A stretch of DNA of 64,000 bases from Theobroma cacao (GCF_000208745.1 NC_030858.1:32833301-32897300), one strand, 5' to 3'; counted from the first letter of the stretch, positions 48,601 through 60,994 are shown. Notes: generated by a model not told the origin, from the letters alone. A program made the numbers and translations.

Positions 48601-51600
48601 CTACCTTGATCAAGATGCCTGATTCTGCTGGGTCAAATAGTGTTGCTCCAGCTGGAGTTCGGCTTCATCATAGAGCTGTGAGTATCAGAAAATTTGAACT
48701 ATAGGATCATCGTCTCAAGTCAATATTGGCAGTACCTGATTATCTATAGCTTTGTGTCTTTTATTTACTTTATGCCGACAGGTTGTTGTAGCTGCAGAGA
48801 CTGGCGGAGCTCTAGGTGGAATGGTCAGACAGCTTTCAATTGATCAATTTGAAAATGAAGGTAGGCGGGTTAGCTATGGAACTCCAGAGAGTGCAACTGC
48901 AGCAAGGAAACTATTAGATAGGCAGATGTCAATCAATAGTGTTCCAAAAAAGGTACTGGTAGCTTTACTTTTGTGCATCATAAAGCAGCATCCCTTTGTT
49001 TTGGGGCAATTGGTGAATGTGTCTCTAAGTGAAAGGAAGAGTTGAATGGTAAAGCAGGATATGCATGGCTGATGTAAACCCTGAATTCTATAACTTAAGA
49101 ATGATTTCTTTCTATTTGAATGGTTTGTGAAGACGGTTTTCTTTATGGAGTAAGAGATTGTTATGGCATTTATCTTTATTGCAATGAGTATTGAGTTTAG
49201 TTTGAGATGATCAGAATTAAGATGAATCTTTTTTATTTTTATAGATATGGTATTCCATACATTTAGGACAAGAGCATTTATTTTTGAACTCTCAAATGAT
49301 GATAGCAGGTTTCTCCCTTCTTTTTATCCTAATGGCACACATTTAATATCCTCTAATATGTTCTGTATTGTGCCTAAGGTGGCTATTTCCCTAGATGCAA
49401 CTTGAAAAGCGATAAGAGTGACGATGTGTCTGGATTGACTTGCACATTTATACATCTTAAAGCAGTGAAAGAAATCTCCTTTGACTTTGAAATCAATCGT
49501 AGCTTAAATTCATGGTATAAAAGGGAAGGAAAAAAAAAAGCTGGAAAAGCTACAAATTGTGTTGTTTGTGATTTATGAGAAGGCCAGATTTCGTTACTGT
49601 CCTTTTGATGCATTATAAGATCTTGTCATTGCTTTGCAATCTTTAGCCATGCACACCAGCATTAAAGAATAAAAATAAGTTAATTATTGATTTTCTGATA
49701 TATTGGTTCTGTTATCAGTTCTCCATAGCTTGGAGAGAATTCATTCTTGAGATTTCTCTTGTTCTATTGCATTACTAGACATAGAAATCTATAACCTTTT
49801 TTCTTGAATATGCCAGTTTAATATTAATGTGGTTGTAATTATTTTTACACATTGAACCTTGGATTTGTTTTTCAATTGGTGATTGAGATACTGCTGAATG
49901 TTATAGCCGATAGAAGTTTCTCTTAAGAATTAGATTAGTCTTGCATCGGTGCTTCTGTTATATCTTCCCAAATGCTTTGAAAAGATTCATTTTAAATTAT
50001 AATGGAGTGTCTATATATTACTTTGCCAGGTCATTGCGCATCTTTTGAAGCCTCGTGGTTGGAAGCCTCCAGTTCGCCGACAGTTTTTCTTAGATTGCAA
50101 TGAAATAGCAGATCTTTGTGACAGTGCTGAACGAATATTTTCAACTGAACCAAGTGTTTTACAGCTGAAGGCGCCTATCAAGATTTTCGGTGATCTCCAT
50201 GGACAATTTGGGGATCTTATGCGCCTTTTTGATGAATATGGTGCACCTTCAACAGCTGGGGACATTGCGTAAGTGTTCTGATAAAAAAAACTTCTGTTCT
50301 CTAGGCTCTTTGCTGGTGATTTGTCAACATGGCTAAGGGTTTCATCTGACATTTCTCTATATCTATAAATACTGTTGTCTGCTTAGTGTGTAATCTGCAT
50401 CTGCTGCGTTGCATCTCATTGGAGTTTACACTTGGACATTTTATCTACTTGATACTAATTTTGTATTAATTACGATCAGGTATATCGATTATCTCTTCTT
50501 AGGAGATTATGTGGACCGGGGCCAACACAGCTTGGAGACCATTACTCTTCTACTTGCTTTGAAGGTAAATTTGATTTTGGTGCTTCAATAATCTTCTCAT
50601 GCTCACTTTTACTTCCTATTAAAGTTGTGATGAGCCAAGACTTTTTTATAATTCTGTTGAAATTGCAGGTCGAGTATCCCAATAATGTACATTTAATTCG
50701 AGGGAATCATGAAGCTGCGGATATCAATGCACTTTTTGGCTTCCGTATAGAGTGTATTGAGCGCATGGTATTCTATCACGTGTTAGAAAAATGTTTTGCA
50801 TTCTTTGTATAACATTTTAGCCACAAATCTGATGGCTTGTGTGACAGGGTGAGAGAGATGGAATATGGGCATGGCATCGCATAAACCGTTTATTCAATTG
50901 GCTTCCTCTGGCAGCTCTAATTGAAAAGAAAATCATTTGTATGCATGGTGGTATTGGTCGTTCAATAAATCATGTGGAACAGATTGAGAATCTACAGCGT
51001 CCAATTACAATGGAAGCAGGCTCGATTGTTCTTATGGATTTATTATGGTCAGAGCGTGTTACTATTTTATTTTGGTCCTGAAATATAAGAGCATTCCTTT
51101 CATTTGGCGATGACATTTTGTTGCAATTTCTACCTTAGGTCTGATCCAACAGAAAATGATAGCGTGGAAGGATTGCGACCAAATGCTAGAGGTCCAGGGT
51201 TGGTTACTTTTGGGGTGAGTTTGCTACTTTGAAAACTTTAGCATTTAAAGTCTTTTATAGCTGCATGTTGCATTGATTTCAACACTTGAGATGAAGTTCT
51301 TACATGGTCAAATGGTGCTTTGTGAAGTAATTTCACTGCCAATTATGGCTGGCTGGCTTGTTGATCTCCTTGTTGCATTCATGAAACTGTTTCTCTCCTT
51401 TTCCTCCCTTGTTTTATATTGCATGATGCCATGTGTAACAAACTGTTGAAAGTTAAAATTTTTTACTTAAGATACTTGTTTAAGTTGCTTCTGTGTTTCT
51501 TTTTCCCTTTTGCTTGTGCAGGTCTATTTGTGAGAAAAGCTTGATGTTTGTTCATTACTTGAATATTGATTTTGGATGTTATGCTCACGTAAATGGTTTG

Positions 51601-52193
51601 TCCTGTTGCAGCCTGATCGTGTTATGGAATTCTGCAATAATAATGATCTTCAGTTGATTGTTCGTGCTCATGAGTGTGTGATGGATGGCTTTGAGCGCTT
51701 TGCCCAGGGACATTTAATTACCCTTTTCTCAGCCACCAATTATTGCGGTGTGTCCCTGACCCATGCTTTAATATGCTAGGTATAATCTGTCAAGTCCACT
51801 GACAATTTAGCCTTTAAGTTCTGATTCATGCTTGTTATTTCAGGTACCGCTAATAATGCTGGTGCAATCTTAGTTTTGGGTAGAGATCTTGTGGTGGTTC
51901 CGAAACTCATTCATCCTTTACCCCCAGCAATGTCATCACCGGAAGCATCACCTGAACGTCATATAGAGGATACATGGATGCAGGTGCTGCCCCTTTCTCT
52001 TTGGCAGCAGTAATTATATTTTTGTTTATTTTTCCAGGCTTTTACTGTATACGTGCATTGCTTTTTATATTCATGTTGTTAATATTTATATATGTGTGTG
52101 TGGGGTCAGGAGCTGAATGCTAACAGACCTCCAACACCTACTAGAGGTCGTCCTCAAGTAACAAATGATCGGGGCTCTCTTGCTTGGATATAG
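42911..52193 (+). CDS. BSL2: Kelch-repeat Ser/Thr phosphatase, BSL2/BSL3 class
   Basis: Twenty-one exons (first 42911-43391, last 52110-52193) splice in frame to 1024 residues. The N-terminus has a Gln-rich stretch (residues 31-46) and a Pro/Ala-rich linker. Kelch repeats follow ([30 protein letters not shown] shortened, [39 protein letters not shown]). A linker rich in Ala leads to a PP1-like domain with GDLHGQ at 726-731, GDYVDRG at 760-766, RGNHE at 791-795, HGG at 846-848 and [10 protein letters not shown] from 923. The C-terminus is RGSLAWI, typical of BSLs. BSU1/BSL phosphatases act in brassinosteroid signalling by dephosphorylating the kinase BIN2 (family knowledge). All metal-binding motifs are intact. 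Exons in order after the first: 44749-44809, 44891-44969, 45092-45171, 45257-45351, 45490-45589, 46032-46101, 46532-46633, 46739-46820, 47481-47660, 48063-48336, 48437-48677, 48782-48952, 50030-50268, 50480-50564, 50669-50767, 50848-51047, 51139-51214, 51612-51747, 51844-51983. BSL2 and BSL3 cannot be separated here. Confidence 0.95.
45595..45630. repeat. CT/CA microsatellite next to a splice donor
   Basis: A CT run (45595-45614) is followed by a CA run (to about 45629) in the BSL intron that begins at 45590. The repeat starts five bases after the donor GT. Confidence 0.9.
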
Positions 52194-53319
52194 TAGATCC
52201 CTCCAATTGTTTCCATATACTCATTTGGGCTCATGCTACCACCTGGGGATTCTGGTATTCTGTATAGAGCATGATGCCATATACAGGCATTTTCCGAACT
52301 GGTAGTCTCTCCTGTTAAAGAGTTTGAAGGCTTTATGACATTTTTGGTTTTTCGCCGGTTTTGAGCATACGGTAGGCCTTGAGATAATGAAAGATGCAAG
52401 TGTTCGGAAAGCAGGAAAGCAGATTGCAGGCGGGATTAGGTTGACATTGATAATATGGTGAAAGTTGCAATCTGGGGTTGACCCCCTGTAAATGGAGCCA
52501 CAGGCAGAGGCAGGTAGAAGTGCAGATGGGGTGGTTTTATTAAGAAAGGGGTTGGTAGTGTTGGGAGTAATTTTCACATTTTAGTCTTTTGTTTTTATTT
52601 TTTTTATTTTTATTTTAATTTTGATTTTTATATATTTTTTATTCCTCGTTGTAGGTCTTCTAATATTTTTCCCACCTTTTGAGGTCCGTGCTTCCTTTAT
52701 ATGTGATGATGATGAGAGATATAACATTAAAAATCTTGTATCATAGAGGTGTTGATTGGTGTAATTCTCAATTCTGCGCTGTACAATGTAACGTTTGTGT
52801 GAAGATAAGAAAAACTGTTGTCCAACATCAAATTCTTAGAATTTTTGGTCATAAAATTTAGATATTTCTGCTTTCACTATCAAGAAACAGACAAAGGACA
52901 AGTTTTGGTGTTAATCCTTCCATCCATGGATAATAATTTATGCAAGTGGAACCTTTCCTTCCCTTCCCTTCCCTTCCCTTTCATTTCCTTGTTATAAAAT
53001 AAAGCGAAAGATAATAGCACGGTACCACCAAAATTACTCCATAAATAAATCTGCTTATTGTGGTTTTCTTTTGTGACTTTCTTTTTTTTTATATAATTGA
53101 CGGAAGAGGGATTCGGATTTTATTTTTTAAACAAGAGATTTATGCATCAATCAGTGAGTTAAATGTTTGGCTTTTTTTTTTTTTTTTTTTTCTTTATCCC
53201 TGTTACTTTCTAACATTTTGTTTTTATTTCTAAAATACAAGACAAATATATGCTCTGACAATGAATGCCAAGCCAATGTTGAAAACAAAAGTAATTGCTA
53301 TTTTCCTTTGTGCGCCAAA
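52194..53319. other. BSL 3' UTR and intergenic region
   Basis: 3' UTR of the BSL gene, then AT-rich DNA. Contains a CCCTT pentanucleotide repeat at about 52952-52982 and a long T tract near 53171-53191. No coding gene recognised. Confidence 0.6.
52952..52982. repeat. CCCTT pentanucleotide microsatellite
   Basis: About six near-perfect CCCTT units downstream of the BSL gene. Confidence 0.85.
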
Positions 53320-53393
53320 GGTCCCGTAGCTCAGTTGGTTAGAGCGTTGGTCTTATGAGCCGAAGGTCGCGAGTTCGAGCCTCGCCAGGACCA
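53320..53393 (+). tRNA. tRNA-Ile (anticodon UAU), intronless
   Basis: A 74-base cloverleaf. The acceptor GGTCCCG pairs with CAGGACC with one C-A mismatch (6:67). The D arm is GCTC/GAGC, the anticodon stem TTGGT/GCCGA has two G-T pairs, the loop is CTTATGA, the variable loop AGGTC and the T arm GCGAG-TTCGAGC-CTCGC. The A box (TAGCTCAGTTGG) and B box (GAGTTCGAGCC) are good. Loop position 34-36 is TAT, so it should decode AUA (Ile). G at position 37 is unusual for a tRNA reading A-starting codons, where A37 is normal. The terminal A follows the acceptor stem; CC and A would be added or are partly encoded. Confidence 0.85.
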
Positions 53394-53718
53394 TTTCCTT
53401 TTCTATTATTAAATAAAAAAAATGAAAAATCATTATATAAACGGTAGTATATTTTGCCCTGCATGGAAAATAATAACAATAAGCGCAAAGGATAATAAGG
53501 GGACTGATAATTGGTGAAGGAAAAGGGGATGAAAAACAACAAAATGGTAAGCTTTTATAAGAAAATAACAAAAGAGAAAAGTTTTCCTGCATGTGCTTTT
53601 CTTTTACAATAATAATAATAATAAGCCTCTTCAGAGACATGGGTTCATACAAGCTTCAGTTCAACCTACATTCTGAAGTCCGTTACCGCAGGAACAGTAG
53701 TGCTGGCTACCACAGCAG
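53394..53718. other. Spacer between the tRNA and the J-protein gene
   Basis: AT-rich DNA with an AAT repeat (about 53608-53623) that should include the 3' UTR of the minus-strand J-protein gene. Nothing else was recognised. Confidence 0.5.
53399..53402 (+). terminator. Pol III terminator of the tRNA gene
   Basis: TTTT six bases after the tRNA 3' end, the usual RNA polymerase III stop signal. Confidence 0.75.
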
Positions 53719-56700
53719 TTAACCCCGCTTTACAGGCCTTTGAACATACGATTTGTTGGGATCCTCTGTTTTGAGTTTGGGGGGACGAAGTTCTCCTTTC
53801 TTAGACTGCAATTATGCAAAATTATAGAACAGTCATCAGACTAATATGCCAAGTCTCCTTTGCTTTCATTACCTTTATGACTCCATTGTTGCTCATCCAA
53901 AATCAAAGCACAACTTCAATATAACTCACCTTTTTCCCTGACTTCATGAAATCCCTCCAACTTGAAACCTGGTGAGCAAAGAGAAAGGGAAATCAAAAAC
54001 AAAGTCTAGTTATTGTACAAAAAGACAAAAATCTGTGCAATGGAATTATTTTCAGGAATAATCAACATGGTAAGATGGTAAGTTCATAAACATACATCAC
54101 AACTAGTAAGGATTCCATTAAACCTAGAACGGAATGATAAATTAACTGTTTAACCATCCAAGAACCATAGAGTAATTCTACATCACAACTCGACTTTTCT
54201 TCCCCCTCCTGCTTTATTTCAGGATGAACTGTCTAAAGTGTCAGCTAAGAATGTCAATGAAAAAATAAGAAAACATACTCGCTGCTCCCTTGTTCCTTCC
54301 CACTGCTCCTCATGTTCACGCTTCCTTTTCCACATCTCCTTTTGCTCTTCTTCATCCTTCTTTAGACGCCCTTCCTCTTCAGATATCTAAATGACATAAA
54401 CGTGGTGATTAGCTCTGATGGTAGGAAGCTTTAAACAAGAACAGCTAAGAAAGCAAGGATATTGACAGAATCCAGCATACCCTCATTGCCATTTTTCTCC
54501 GCCGCCATTCCTGCTCTGTTAATAATTCTCGAACCTTCAACTTCAACTCCTGCTGGAACTCCTCTGATTGTTCGTATTGTTGCTCAGATTTCCCCTGGAA
54601 ATAAACAGACAAGCTTAGTCTCTTGGCATTAAAATCTAGACGCATTGCAAGGAAAAGGTCAGCAACAAAAACTCAATTCCATAAAAAAGCAACATCACAC
54701 AGAAAAGCCAACAAGAAATTCCATCACGGGCTCACAGCTATTATTTCTTCACAAATAAAGATTATGGTCAATAAAGACTGCACATTGCAGACCAATCAAT
54801 CAATATGAAATGCATGCAAGAAAATAAATTAAGGACATACCTCATCAACTAATAACTTTAACTTGGAAGCTGTGTCTTTCTTTAACTGCTTCTTCCTCTT
54901 TGCTCTCAGTTCTTCTGCACATTGCATCAGATGAAATGTGACAACTTATTTTTTTTTTTGTTACCAGCAGTTTCGATTTTATTTTGTTTTGATTTTTCAA
55001 GTAACAAAGAAAAAAAAAAGAAGCTCAATTCAAAAGACCAAATGGAACAGATATATGCTATGATAGCGTATACCAAGCAATAATCATTCTGATTTTACAA
55101 AATTGACATGTTCACTAGTTATTTATCATACTAACTGCATGAAACATAAAAGAAAAAGTTAACAAAAGAAATGTGAAAACTAAATCTATCATTAAGACTC
55201 TGCTTCAATTACATGGCACCAGCAATAAGATACCAAACAAGTTTTTCTGATTTTCAAGAAAGTTTTGAGTGACAAGTAGCTGTGATATGGAACAGGTAAG
55301 GCCTCCTCAAAAACAATTTAAGCACTACCTTTTGCAGCAGTAACTTGGCTTAGGATATAATCCCTTTCTTGTTGATCAAGCAAATGTTGTTGGGCTTTTG
55401 CTAATGCTGCTCACAGTAAAAAACCCAGTGTAGGTAATTCAATCTAATATAACGTTTATAATATTTCTAAAAAAATATGTGCATCACATGAAATGACCAA
55501 TACAAATTATCACTAATATTTCTTCATTCATACCCTGGATAAACAGAACATAGAGGTGTACATAACATGATGACAGGATGTAGATGCAAGATGCGGCATC
55601 CTAACATCTTATGTGAAAGTAGCGGCACAAAGCCAAAATTAATCTTGCTGCATCTTTCGATTTACTAGGGCTATTAGAGCCAAATAGAGAGCATAATTCT
55701 AAAGTCATTAACTTGTTTTATCTTGTTAATTTTTGTATTCAGTATCAGCACATAATATAATCTTCTATTTTTGGCCTGAATCATAATCATCTTCCAATGC
55801 TTTTAACTTTCATCTCAAGTTTCATAGTGTTTTGAACAAGCTACCCAATGCGTAGCTCAACTCCATGATCCTAGAAAACAACTCAAATGAATTCAGAATT
55901 TGTCAAGATTGACTTGCATGCTTGAAGTTGCTTCAGAAAATCCAAATAGTAAGGTCGTCAAGGAGGGAGCAAACATTCAAAAGAGTAAATGCAGTCAGAA
56001 AACCATAGCTTTATAATCAGCACAAGCCCTAGATGTTGGAACAAAATATCTCCCTCAAGAATCTGCAATTCGGAATGTAAAGAAGTTGAATTTTATTTCC
56101 TACGCAACCTTGGCTCCTTTCTGAAAATCAATAAAGCTTCAATGTGCTTCCATTAACAAAATTGAAATGTGGTCTGTCTATGCTTTTTTGGTCAGAATGG
56201 GGTTGCAGGGGCCTGGTGTGTGTGTATGTGTCTGTTTATGGGGGACGGGTGGAGGGAGGGAGGGAAGCATGTCTGTAATTCATTTTTGCAAAAATATTTG
56301 TCAGCAAGCACCACAAATATGGGAACAGAAAAGAATCAAAGTAAATAAAAGTTGAATAATTTATAAATGCTAATGTTCTATTTAAAAATTTATCTGTTAG
56401 GGCTTTCCAGATACGAGAAAGAGCACCAGATAAGACAAATATTATAACCTACTTACCTCCAAAAGCCTCTTTTGCTTGTGGATGCTTGCATTTGTCAGGG
56501 TGGACCATTAATGATAACTACAAATGTTTAGCAGGGAATAAATCAATAAATAACCAAGAAAAAAATTATCAATGGCTGGGGAAACAGTCAAGGAAAAAAT
56601 AGAATACCTTACGATACTGCTTTTTGACATCTTCTGGAGATGAATCAAATGCTAGGTTCAGAAACTCAAATGGATTTAACTTGAAGCATGAAAGAATCCT

Positions 56701-57929
56701 ACAATTTTCAGAAAACAGTTTAAATGTGCCAAAAGTTATTAAGAGAGAACAGAAGAAAGGAACTCATCAATGATAAACCAAAGTTGCCTTTCAGAAAAAA
56801 AAGAATGATAAACCAAAGTAATTAACTGCTTGATAGAAGAAAAGCATAACAATCAGAAGAAAACATACAACAAAAGGCAATGCAGCATGAATGGTAAGAT
56901 CAAAGATCATCTATAAATGATGGTGAAGTAGCTTCCTTAGGCCCACATCACTTTGGTATTGAACCAAGGATCTGAAAGAGGAAAGGTCTCTCATCCATTA
57001 AGATAATTGTTTCAAATTAATTGGGCCCTTAGGGAATGCCATAAAATACAGGTCATGAAATTATGCAAAATCTGAGTCAGAGTATGAGGCATGAACCCCC
57101 ACACAGAACAAACGACTTTGGCAAAACTGAAAGTATTTGTGGGCACATATCCAACATGCATACCTATATCTAAGCAACAAGGAAAGGACTACAAATGAGC
57201 AGCTTTCTCATTTTAAGTCTATTCCTATCTAACAGGGTAAGTAAGAGTCAAAATACGCAAAAGCCCTTAAACTTCTCACGCTGATTCGACTAATAGGGTA
57301 CTGGTTATACCTATATTGAAGGTGTTAATGCCACTATCTTAGAAAAATACTGCATTTAGGGCTTTCGCCAACTTTAATAGCAATACTTAACTATAATCTT
57401 GAGAAGTTCATCTATATCAAGTTCTAATGTATAAAAGTGTAATTTAGAATTCCCAAACAGCACCAAATACAAAGATTACCCATCAAAATTATATGGAAAA
57501 AAATTGCCCTACGAAATTTATACAAACATTTCTTTACTAAGCATATTGTTATATCTATAAATACCAAATTTAAAAGTTACCCAATTAAGCCAATTGATAG
57601 AACATGCCATTTGAGCTCAAATTTTACCAAAAGAAAGTAACTGTACAAATAAAACAAATATATGAAAAATCCATACTTTTCCCAATTCATATTTAATAAA
57701 ATTATCGAAGAATAAACCTTAATAGCTGAGACCCGTCAAACCAAAATCACCTAGAAACCCCATAAATCTGTGCATGAGCACAAATTAACAGAAAAAATAA
57801 TAAATAATAATTCCAAAAAGAAAAAGAGAGAAACCTGATGACTTCATTGTCTCGTTCAACTTCGCTGACTTCGGCGAAGAACGCTTTGAGAAGCAAATCC
57901 TCATCGACGCTTGCGTTGCTCTCTCCCAT
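53719..57929 (-). CDS. DNAJC8 / SPF31-type J-domain protein
   Basis: Nine exons on the minus strand (57929-57835, 56698-56608, 56517-56457, 55406-55329, 54914-54841, 54594-54481, 54386-54279, 53968-53930, 53805-53719) give 248 residues. The J domain begins FKLNPFEFLNLAFDSSPEDV with LSLMVHPDKCKHPQAKEAFG; HPD is at residues 68-70. The rest is a highly charged Lys/Glu helix-rich region (LRAKRKKQLKKDTASKLKLL, RELLTEQEWRRRKMAMR, WKRKREHEEQWEGTREQR), then SSWRDFMKSGKKSKKGELRP, matching the DNAJC8/SPF31 layout. In animals and fungi this protein associates with the spliceosome and recruits Hsp70; nuclear location is inferred. The fourth exon has a tandem gagcag acceptor, and the downstream CAG was chosen. 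From memory it matches At5g22080, next to the FAF-like gene as here. Confidence 0.9.
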
Positions 57930-59392
57930 CGCTGGATTTTTTTGCCTAATTACCACTCACTGATTCTCCTTTTGATGGCTATTTCGCAGGCCTGCCTTTG
58001 CTTTGGCTCTTGCGAGAGCCGGGAAGAAGCAATAGAAATCGGGCCGGCTGGTTCAGACTATCGACTCGGGCCATGGGTCCAAGTTGGTTCAACCAAAAGG
58101 CTCAGAACAGTGTAAATACTAGTCCACGTTTTCATGCTCAGAACACTTTTATTTTATTGGCGTATTTTTTTAAAAAGAAATTTATTTATGTAGTTAAATA
58201 TTTTTGAAGAAAGCGAAGTTTTTTAAAAAATAAATTTTTTTTGTACCAAGAAGTTTTTAACCTCCATTATGAATTGAAGAGTAATCCTGTTGTAACAATC
58301 ATGGGAGTTTTCTTATATAAACTCATAATATAATATATTTTTGTTCAGTTCGATTTTAACCCCAAACTTATGGTGACAATATAACCATGTTTTTACTATT
58401 AGTAATTCTTTTTTTTTTATTCTATGAAACAGTTTTAACTATTTTATTAGATGGCGGTTATTCTTAATAAGAACAAATTCCATACATAATAAATTACAAA
58501 CCAGTTTATAGGGAAATTTGGGTTAAAAAAATTAATAATTTGATCATAGATAGATAAGAAAATTGATGATAAAAACAATAAAATGTCTTAGCTGAATTTG
58601 GATGTTGAGAAATGCAGCAATGAAGCATTAATAGTTGGGCTGAAATATTGGCAACATCAATGAGGCCCATGGGCAATGGGCAATGGGCAAAAGGGCAGAA
58701 AACATGTGAAAAATGGGAAAACCAAACAAAGCAGAATGAGGGTTGATCTTTCCAAATTCTGATACCCCACTTAAAGAAAGTTTTGTACAAAATAAATAAA
58801 TAGTAATATTCCAAACATCCTTGTTTGAAATATAAAATTATTTAATTTAATGAAATGTTAGAAATATCCATCACAGTCATAACCTTAACCTGAACCGAAA
58901 AGGAACAGGCCGTATCAATTTGTGGATGATTATGTTCCCAAAATGAAAAGCATGTTAGGCCAGACATGACCCATGCTGAAACCCCATTGGGGTCAAGAAT
59001 TTTGCCAAAAGCAAGAAAGCAAAGACAGACGAGACAGTCCACCAAGTCAAAAGATGATGTGCTTAAATTAAAGATTTTGTTTCAAATAGGCACAGTATCA
59101 TAGCAATTTACTGCTACCATTTCACATACAAAAACACTGTTGAAGTCTTCTGTCTTTCATTATCCCAAAAGTATTCTCTCCCTTTTCTTCATCTTTTTAT
59201 TAAAATTTGACTACACAATCACCCTCAAGGAGTGGAGGTGGAAAAACTAGCTAGGAGAGAGAGAAAAAAACACAAGGAGAGGAAAGAAGATAGGATAGTA
59301 GTAAGTAACAACAATAATGATAGGCACAATTTTGGATTAAGACATGGAATTTTGATGTGTGGGGGGGGTTGAGTTGGGTTGGGTATTGATCA
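57930..59392. other. Intergenic region between two minus-strand genes
   Basis: Promoter side of the J-protein gene and 3' flank of the FAF-like gene. AT-rich in 58130-58520, with a short tandem gggcaatgggcaatgggca near 58673-58690. No coding gene recognised. Confidence 0.55.
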
Positions 59393-60994
59393 TCAGGAAG
59401 TGGCAATGCAGTAAGGCTCCCAGAAGAGAAGAGACCTCCTAGGTTCCTTGCAACCCTTTAACAAAGGAACAAAGTAATCACCTTTGTTCCCTCTCAACAC
59501 TAGCAATTGTTGTTCTTCATTAGCCATTAGATTCTTGGACAGAATAAGCTCCTTGTTACTGTTGTCATCGAGTGCAAATGTTGACTGTTGACCAAGTGGG
59601 TTAAGAACCGCTGCCTTTGACATGGGCTGATTGGGCCTCCAGTAGTACTCATAAGCATTGAATGATGCAGCTGCTGCCGTTGACGGTGGTGATGGTATCA
59701 GCCTACCCACCCGCGGTCGCGGCGGCAGTGACTGTGCTAGTGGTGGGGCGGTTGTCTCGACGACCTTCTCCTCCCTTTCCTCTCCAAATTTAACTATATC
59801 ATCGAAATTTTTAGGCCATGTTGGGTTCCTATTTGCTAACCATATGGGCTTGTTCATCATTACAGCTAACCTATGCACATTCATTGCTCCACTCGAAAGT
59901 TTAGGAGGCTGCTCTATCACATAACACCTATCTTCTACTCCCTCAATTTCATTCTCACTAATTTCCTCTTCTTCTTCTTCATCTATTTCACTCTCTTGCT
60001 CTTCTTCTCCAAAGCTTTCAAACTCTTCTTCTAGATCTTCCACTTCCTTTTCTACTTCTTCTTCAACATTCATTACTTCATTAACCATGGACTCTGCTTC
60101 ACTAGGAGTGGTATTCGCAAAAGTAAGAACGAGGCGACCGTCCTGGCGTTGAGCAAGAAAGTTGTTCAGTGAAGGCATAGAAACAGCTTCAAGAACCAAT
60201 CTGCCATTATCACGATGAGTCTTCATGCGGACAGATGCTCCATCTATGCGAGAAAGAGAAGGAATTGGTGGAGGAAATGATCGGTGTGGCGATTTCTTGC
60301 CAACATCGTAGTTATATTTCACAATTCTTGGTTCTTCACCATCAAAAGAATTCAGCTGTGCCACTCTCTCCTGCTTTTGCTGTTGGAGTTCTTGATCTTC
60401 CTCTTTATCTTCCTCCATGTCACCAGTTTCGGATGGAGGGTATGAAGAGAACCCATCTGAACCAGTCTCGGAACCAAGGCTCTCAGTGCAAATTTCGAGG
60501 CTTTTCTCGCTTAAAGAACTAGCTGATCTTTTCACAAGAGGGTGAATATAAGGAGGGGTAAGTGGCTTTGAAGAGTCTTCCTGAGCCTTCTCTGATATGA
60601 TTGAGGTCCACATATCGAACTGTCCAGGCTTTTCAAGCTCCTTCTTGTTCTTCTCTTGTTGAATCGAAGTCCAGATGTCGAATTGACCTCGTGCTTCAGT
60701 GTCCTTCCTTTCTTCATAATCCTCTTCCCCTCCTTCAGAGGACGAGTCTATGATGGAAAAAGGGAATTCCTCGGAGGATGCAATCTTTTTCAGGGGAGAG
60801 AGTCCATATTCAGTAAGCCATTTCTTGGAGGACATATCAGCTGACAGAGTTCTTCTAAGTGAGGCAGCTCTGGATGGTCTGTCGGTATCGGATCCCAGAA
60901 TGGATACTATACCTTGCTTCTTGGTGACCATGGCCTCCTCAGTGATGTTCAAAGCTGAAGATAAGCGGAGGCTCTTGCTAAGTGGAGCAGACAT
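59393..60994 (-). CDS. FAF-like (FANTASTIC FOUR family) protein
   Basis: Intronless coding part of 533 residues. The FAF domain is at about 237-292: PHRSFPPPIPSLSR, RMKTHRDNGRLVLEAV, QRQDGRLVLTF. It is followed by a very acidic stretch (about 310-352), as in FAF proteins, and conserved C-terminal motifs such as KPIWLANRNPTWP and LLFWEPYCIATS. A short motif GQFDxWTSI occurs twice, at 103-111 and 124-132. FAF proteins repress WUSCHEL and affect shoot meristem size. The longer FAF-like class is often labelled chloroplastic, but the N-terminus here is only weakly transit-peptide-like. The ATG at 60994 was chosen because the codon 45 bases upstream lies in the intron whose acceptor is at 61034-61035. 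A leader intron (61034-61194) is inferred. Confidence 0.88.
   Translation of the reverse strand: MSAPLSKSLRLSSALNITEEAMVTKKQGIVSILGSDTDRPSRAASLRRTLSADMSSKKWLTEYGLSPLKKIASSEEFPFSIIDSSSEGGEEDYEERKDTEARGQFDIWTSIQQEKNKKELEKPGQFDMWTSIISEKAQEDSSKPLTPPYIHPLVKRSASSLSEKSLEICTESLGSETGSDGFSSYPPSETGDMEEDKEEDQELQQQKQERVAQLNSFDGEEPRIVKYNYDVGKKSPHRSFPPPIPSLSRIDGASVRMKTHRDNGRLVLEAVSMPSLNNFLAQRQDGRLVLTFANTTPSEAESMVNEVMNVEEEVEKEVEDLEEEFESFGEEEQESEIDEEEEEEISENEIEGVEDRCYVIEQPPKLSSGAMNVHRLAVMMNKPIWLANRNPTWPKNFDDIVKFGEEREEKVVETTAPPLAQSLPPRPRVGRLIPSPPSTAAAASFNAYEYYWRPNQPMSKAAVLNPLGQQSTFALDDNSNKELILSKNLMANEEQQLLVLRGNKGDYFVPLLKGCKEPRRSLLFWEPYCIATS

Noticed and set aside
53339..53542. Minus-strand ORF over the tRNA
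   Set aside because: It reads through the antisense of the tRNA gene; such EARTRDL-type peptides are common artefacts of tRNA sequence.
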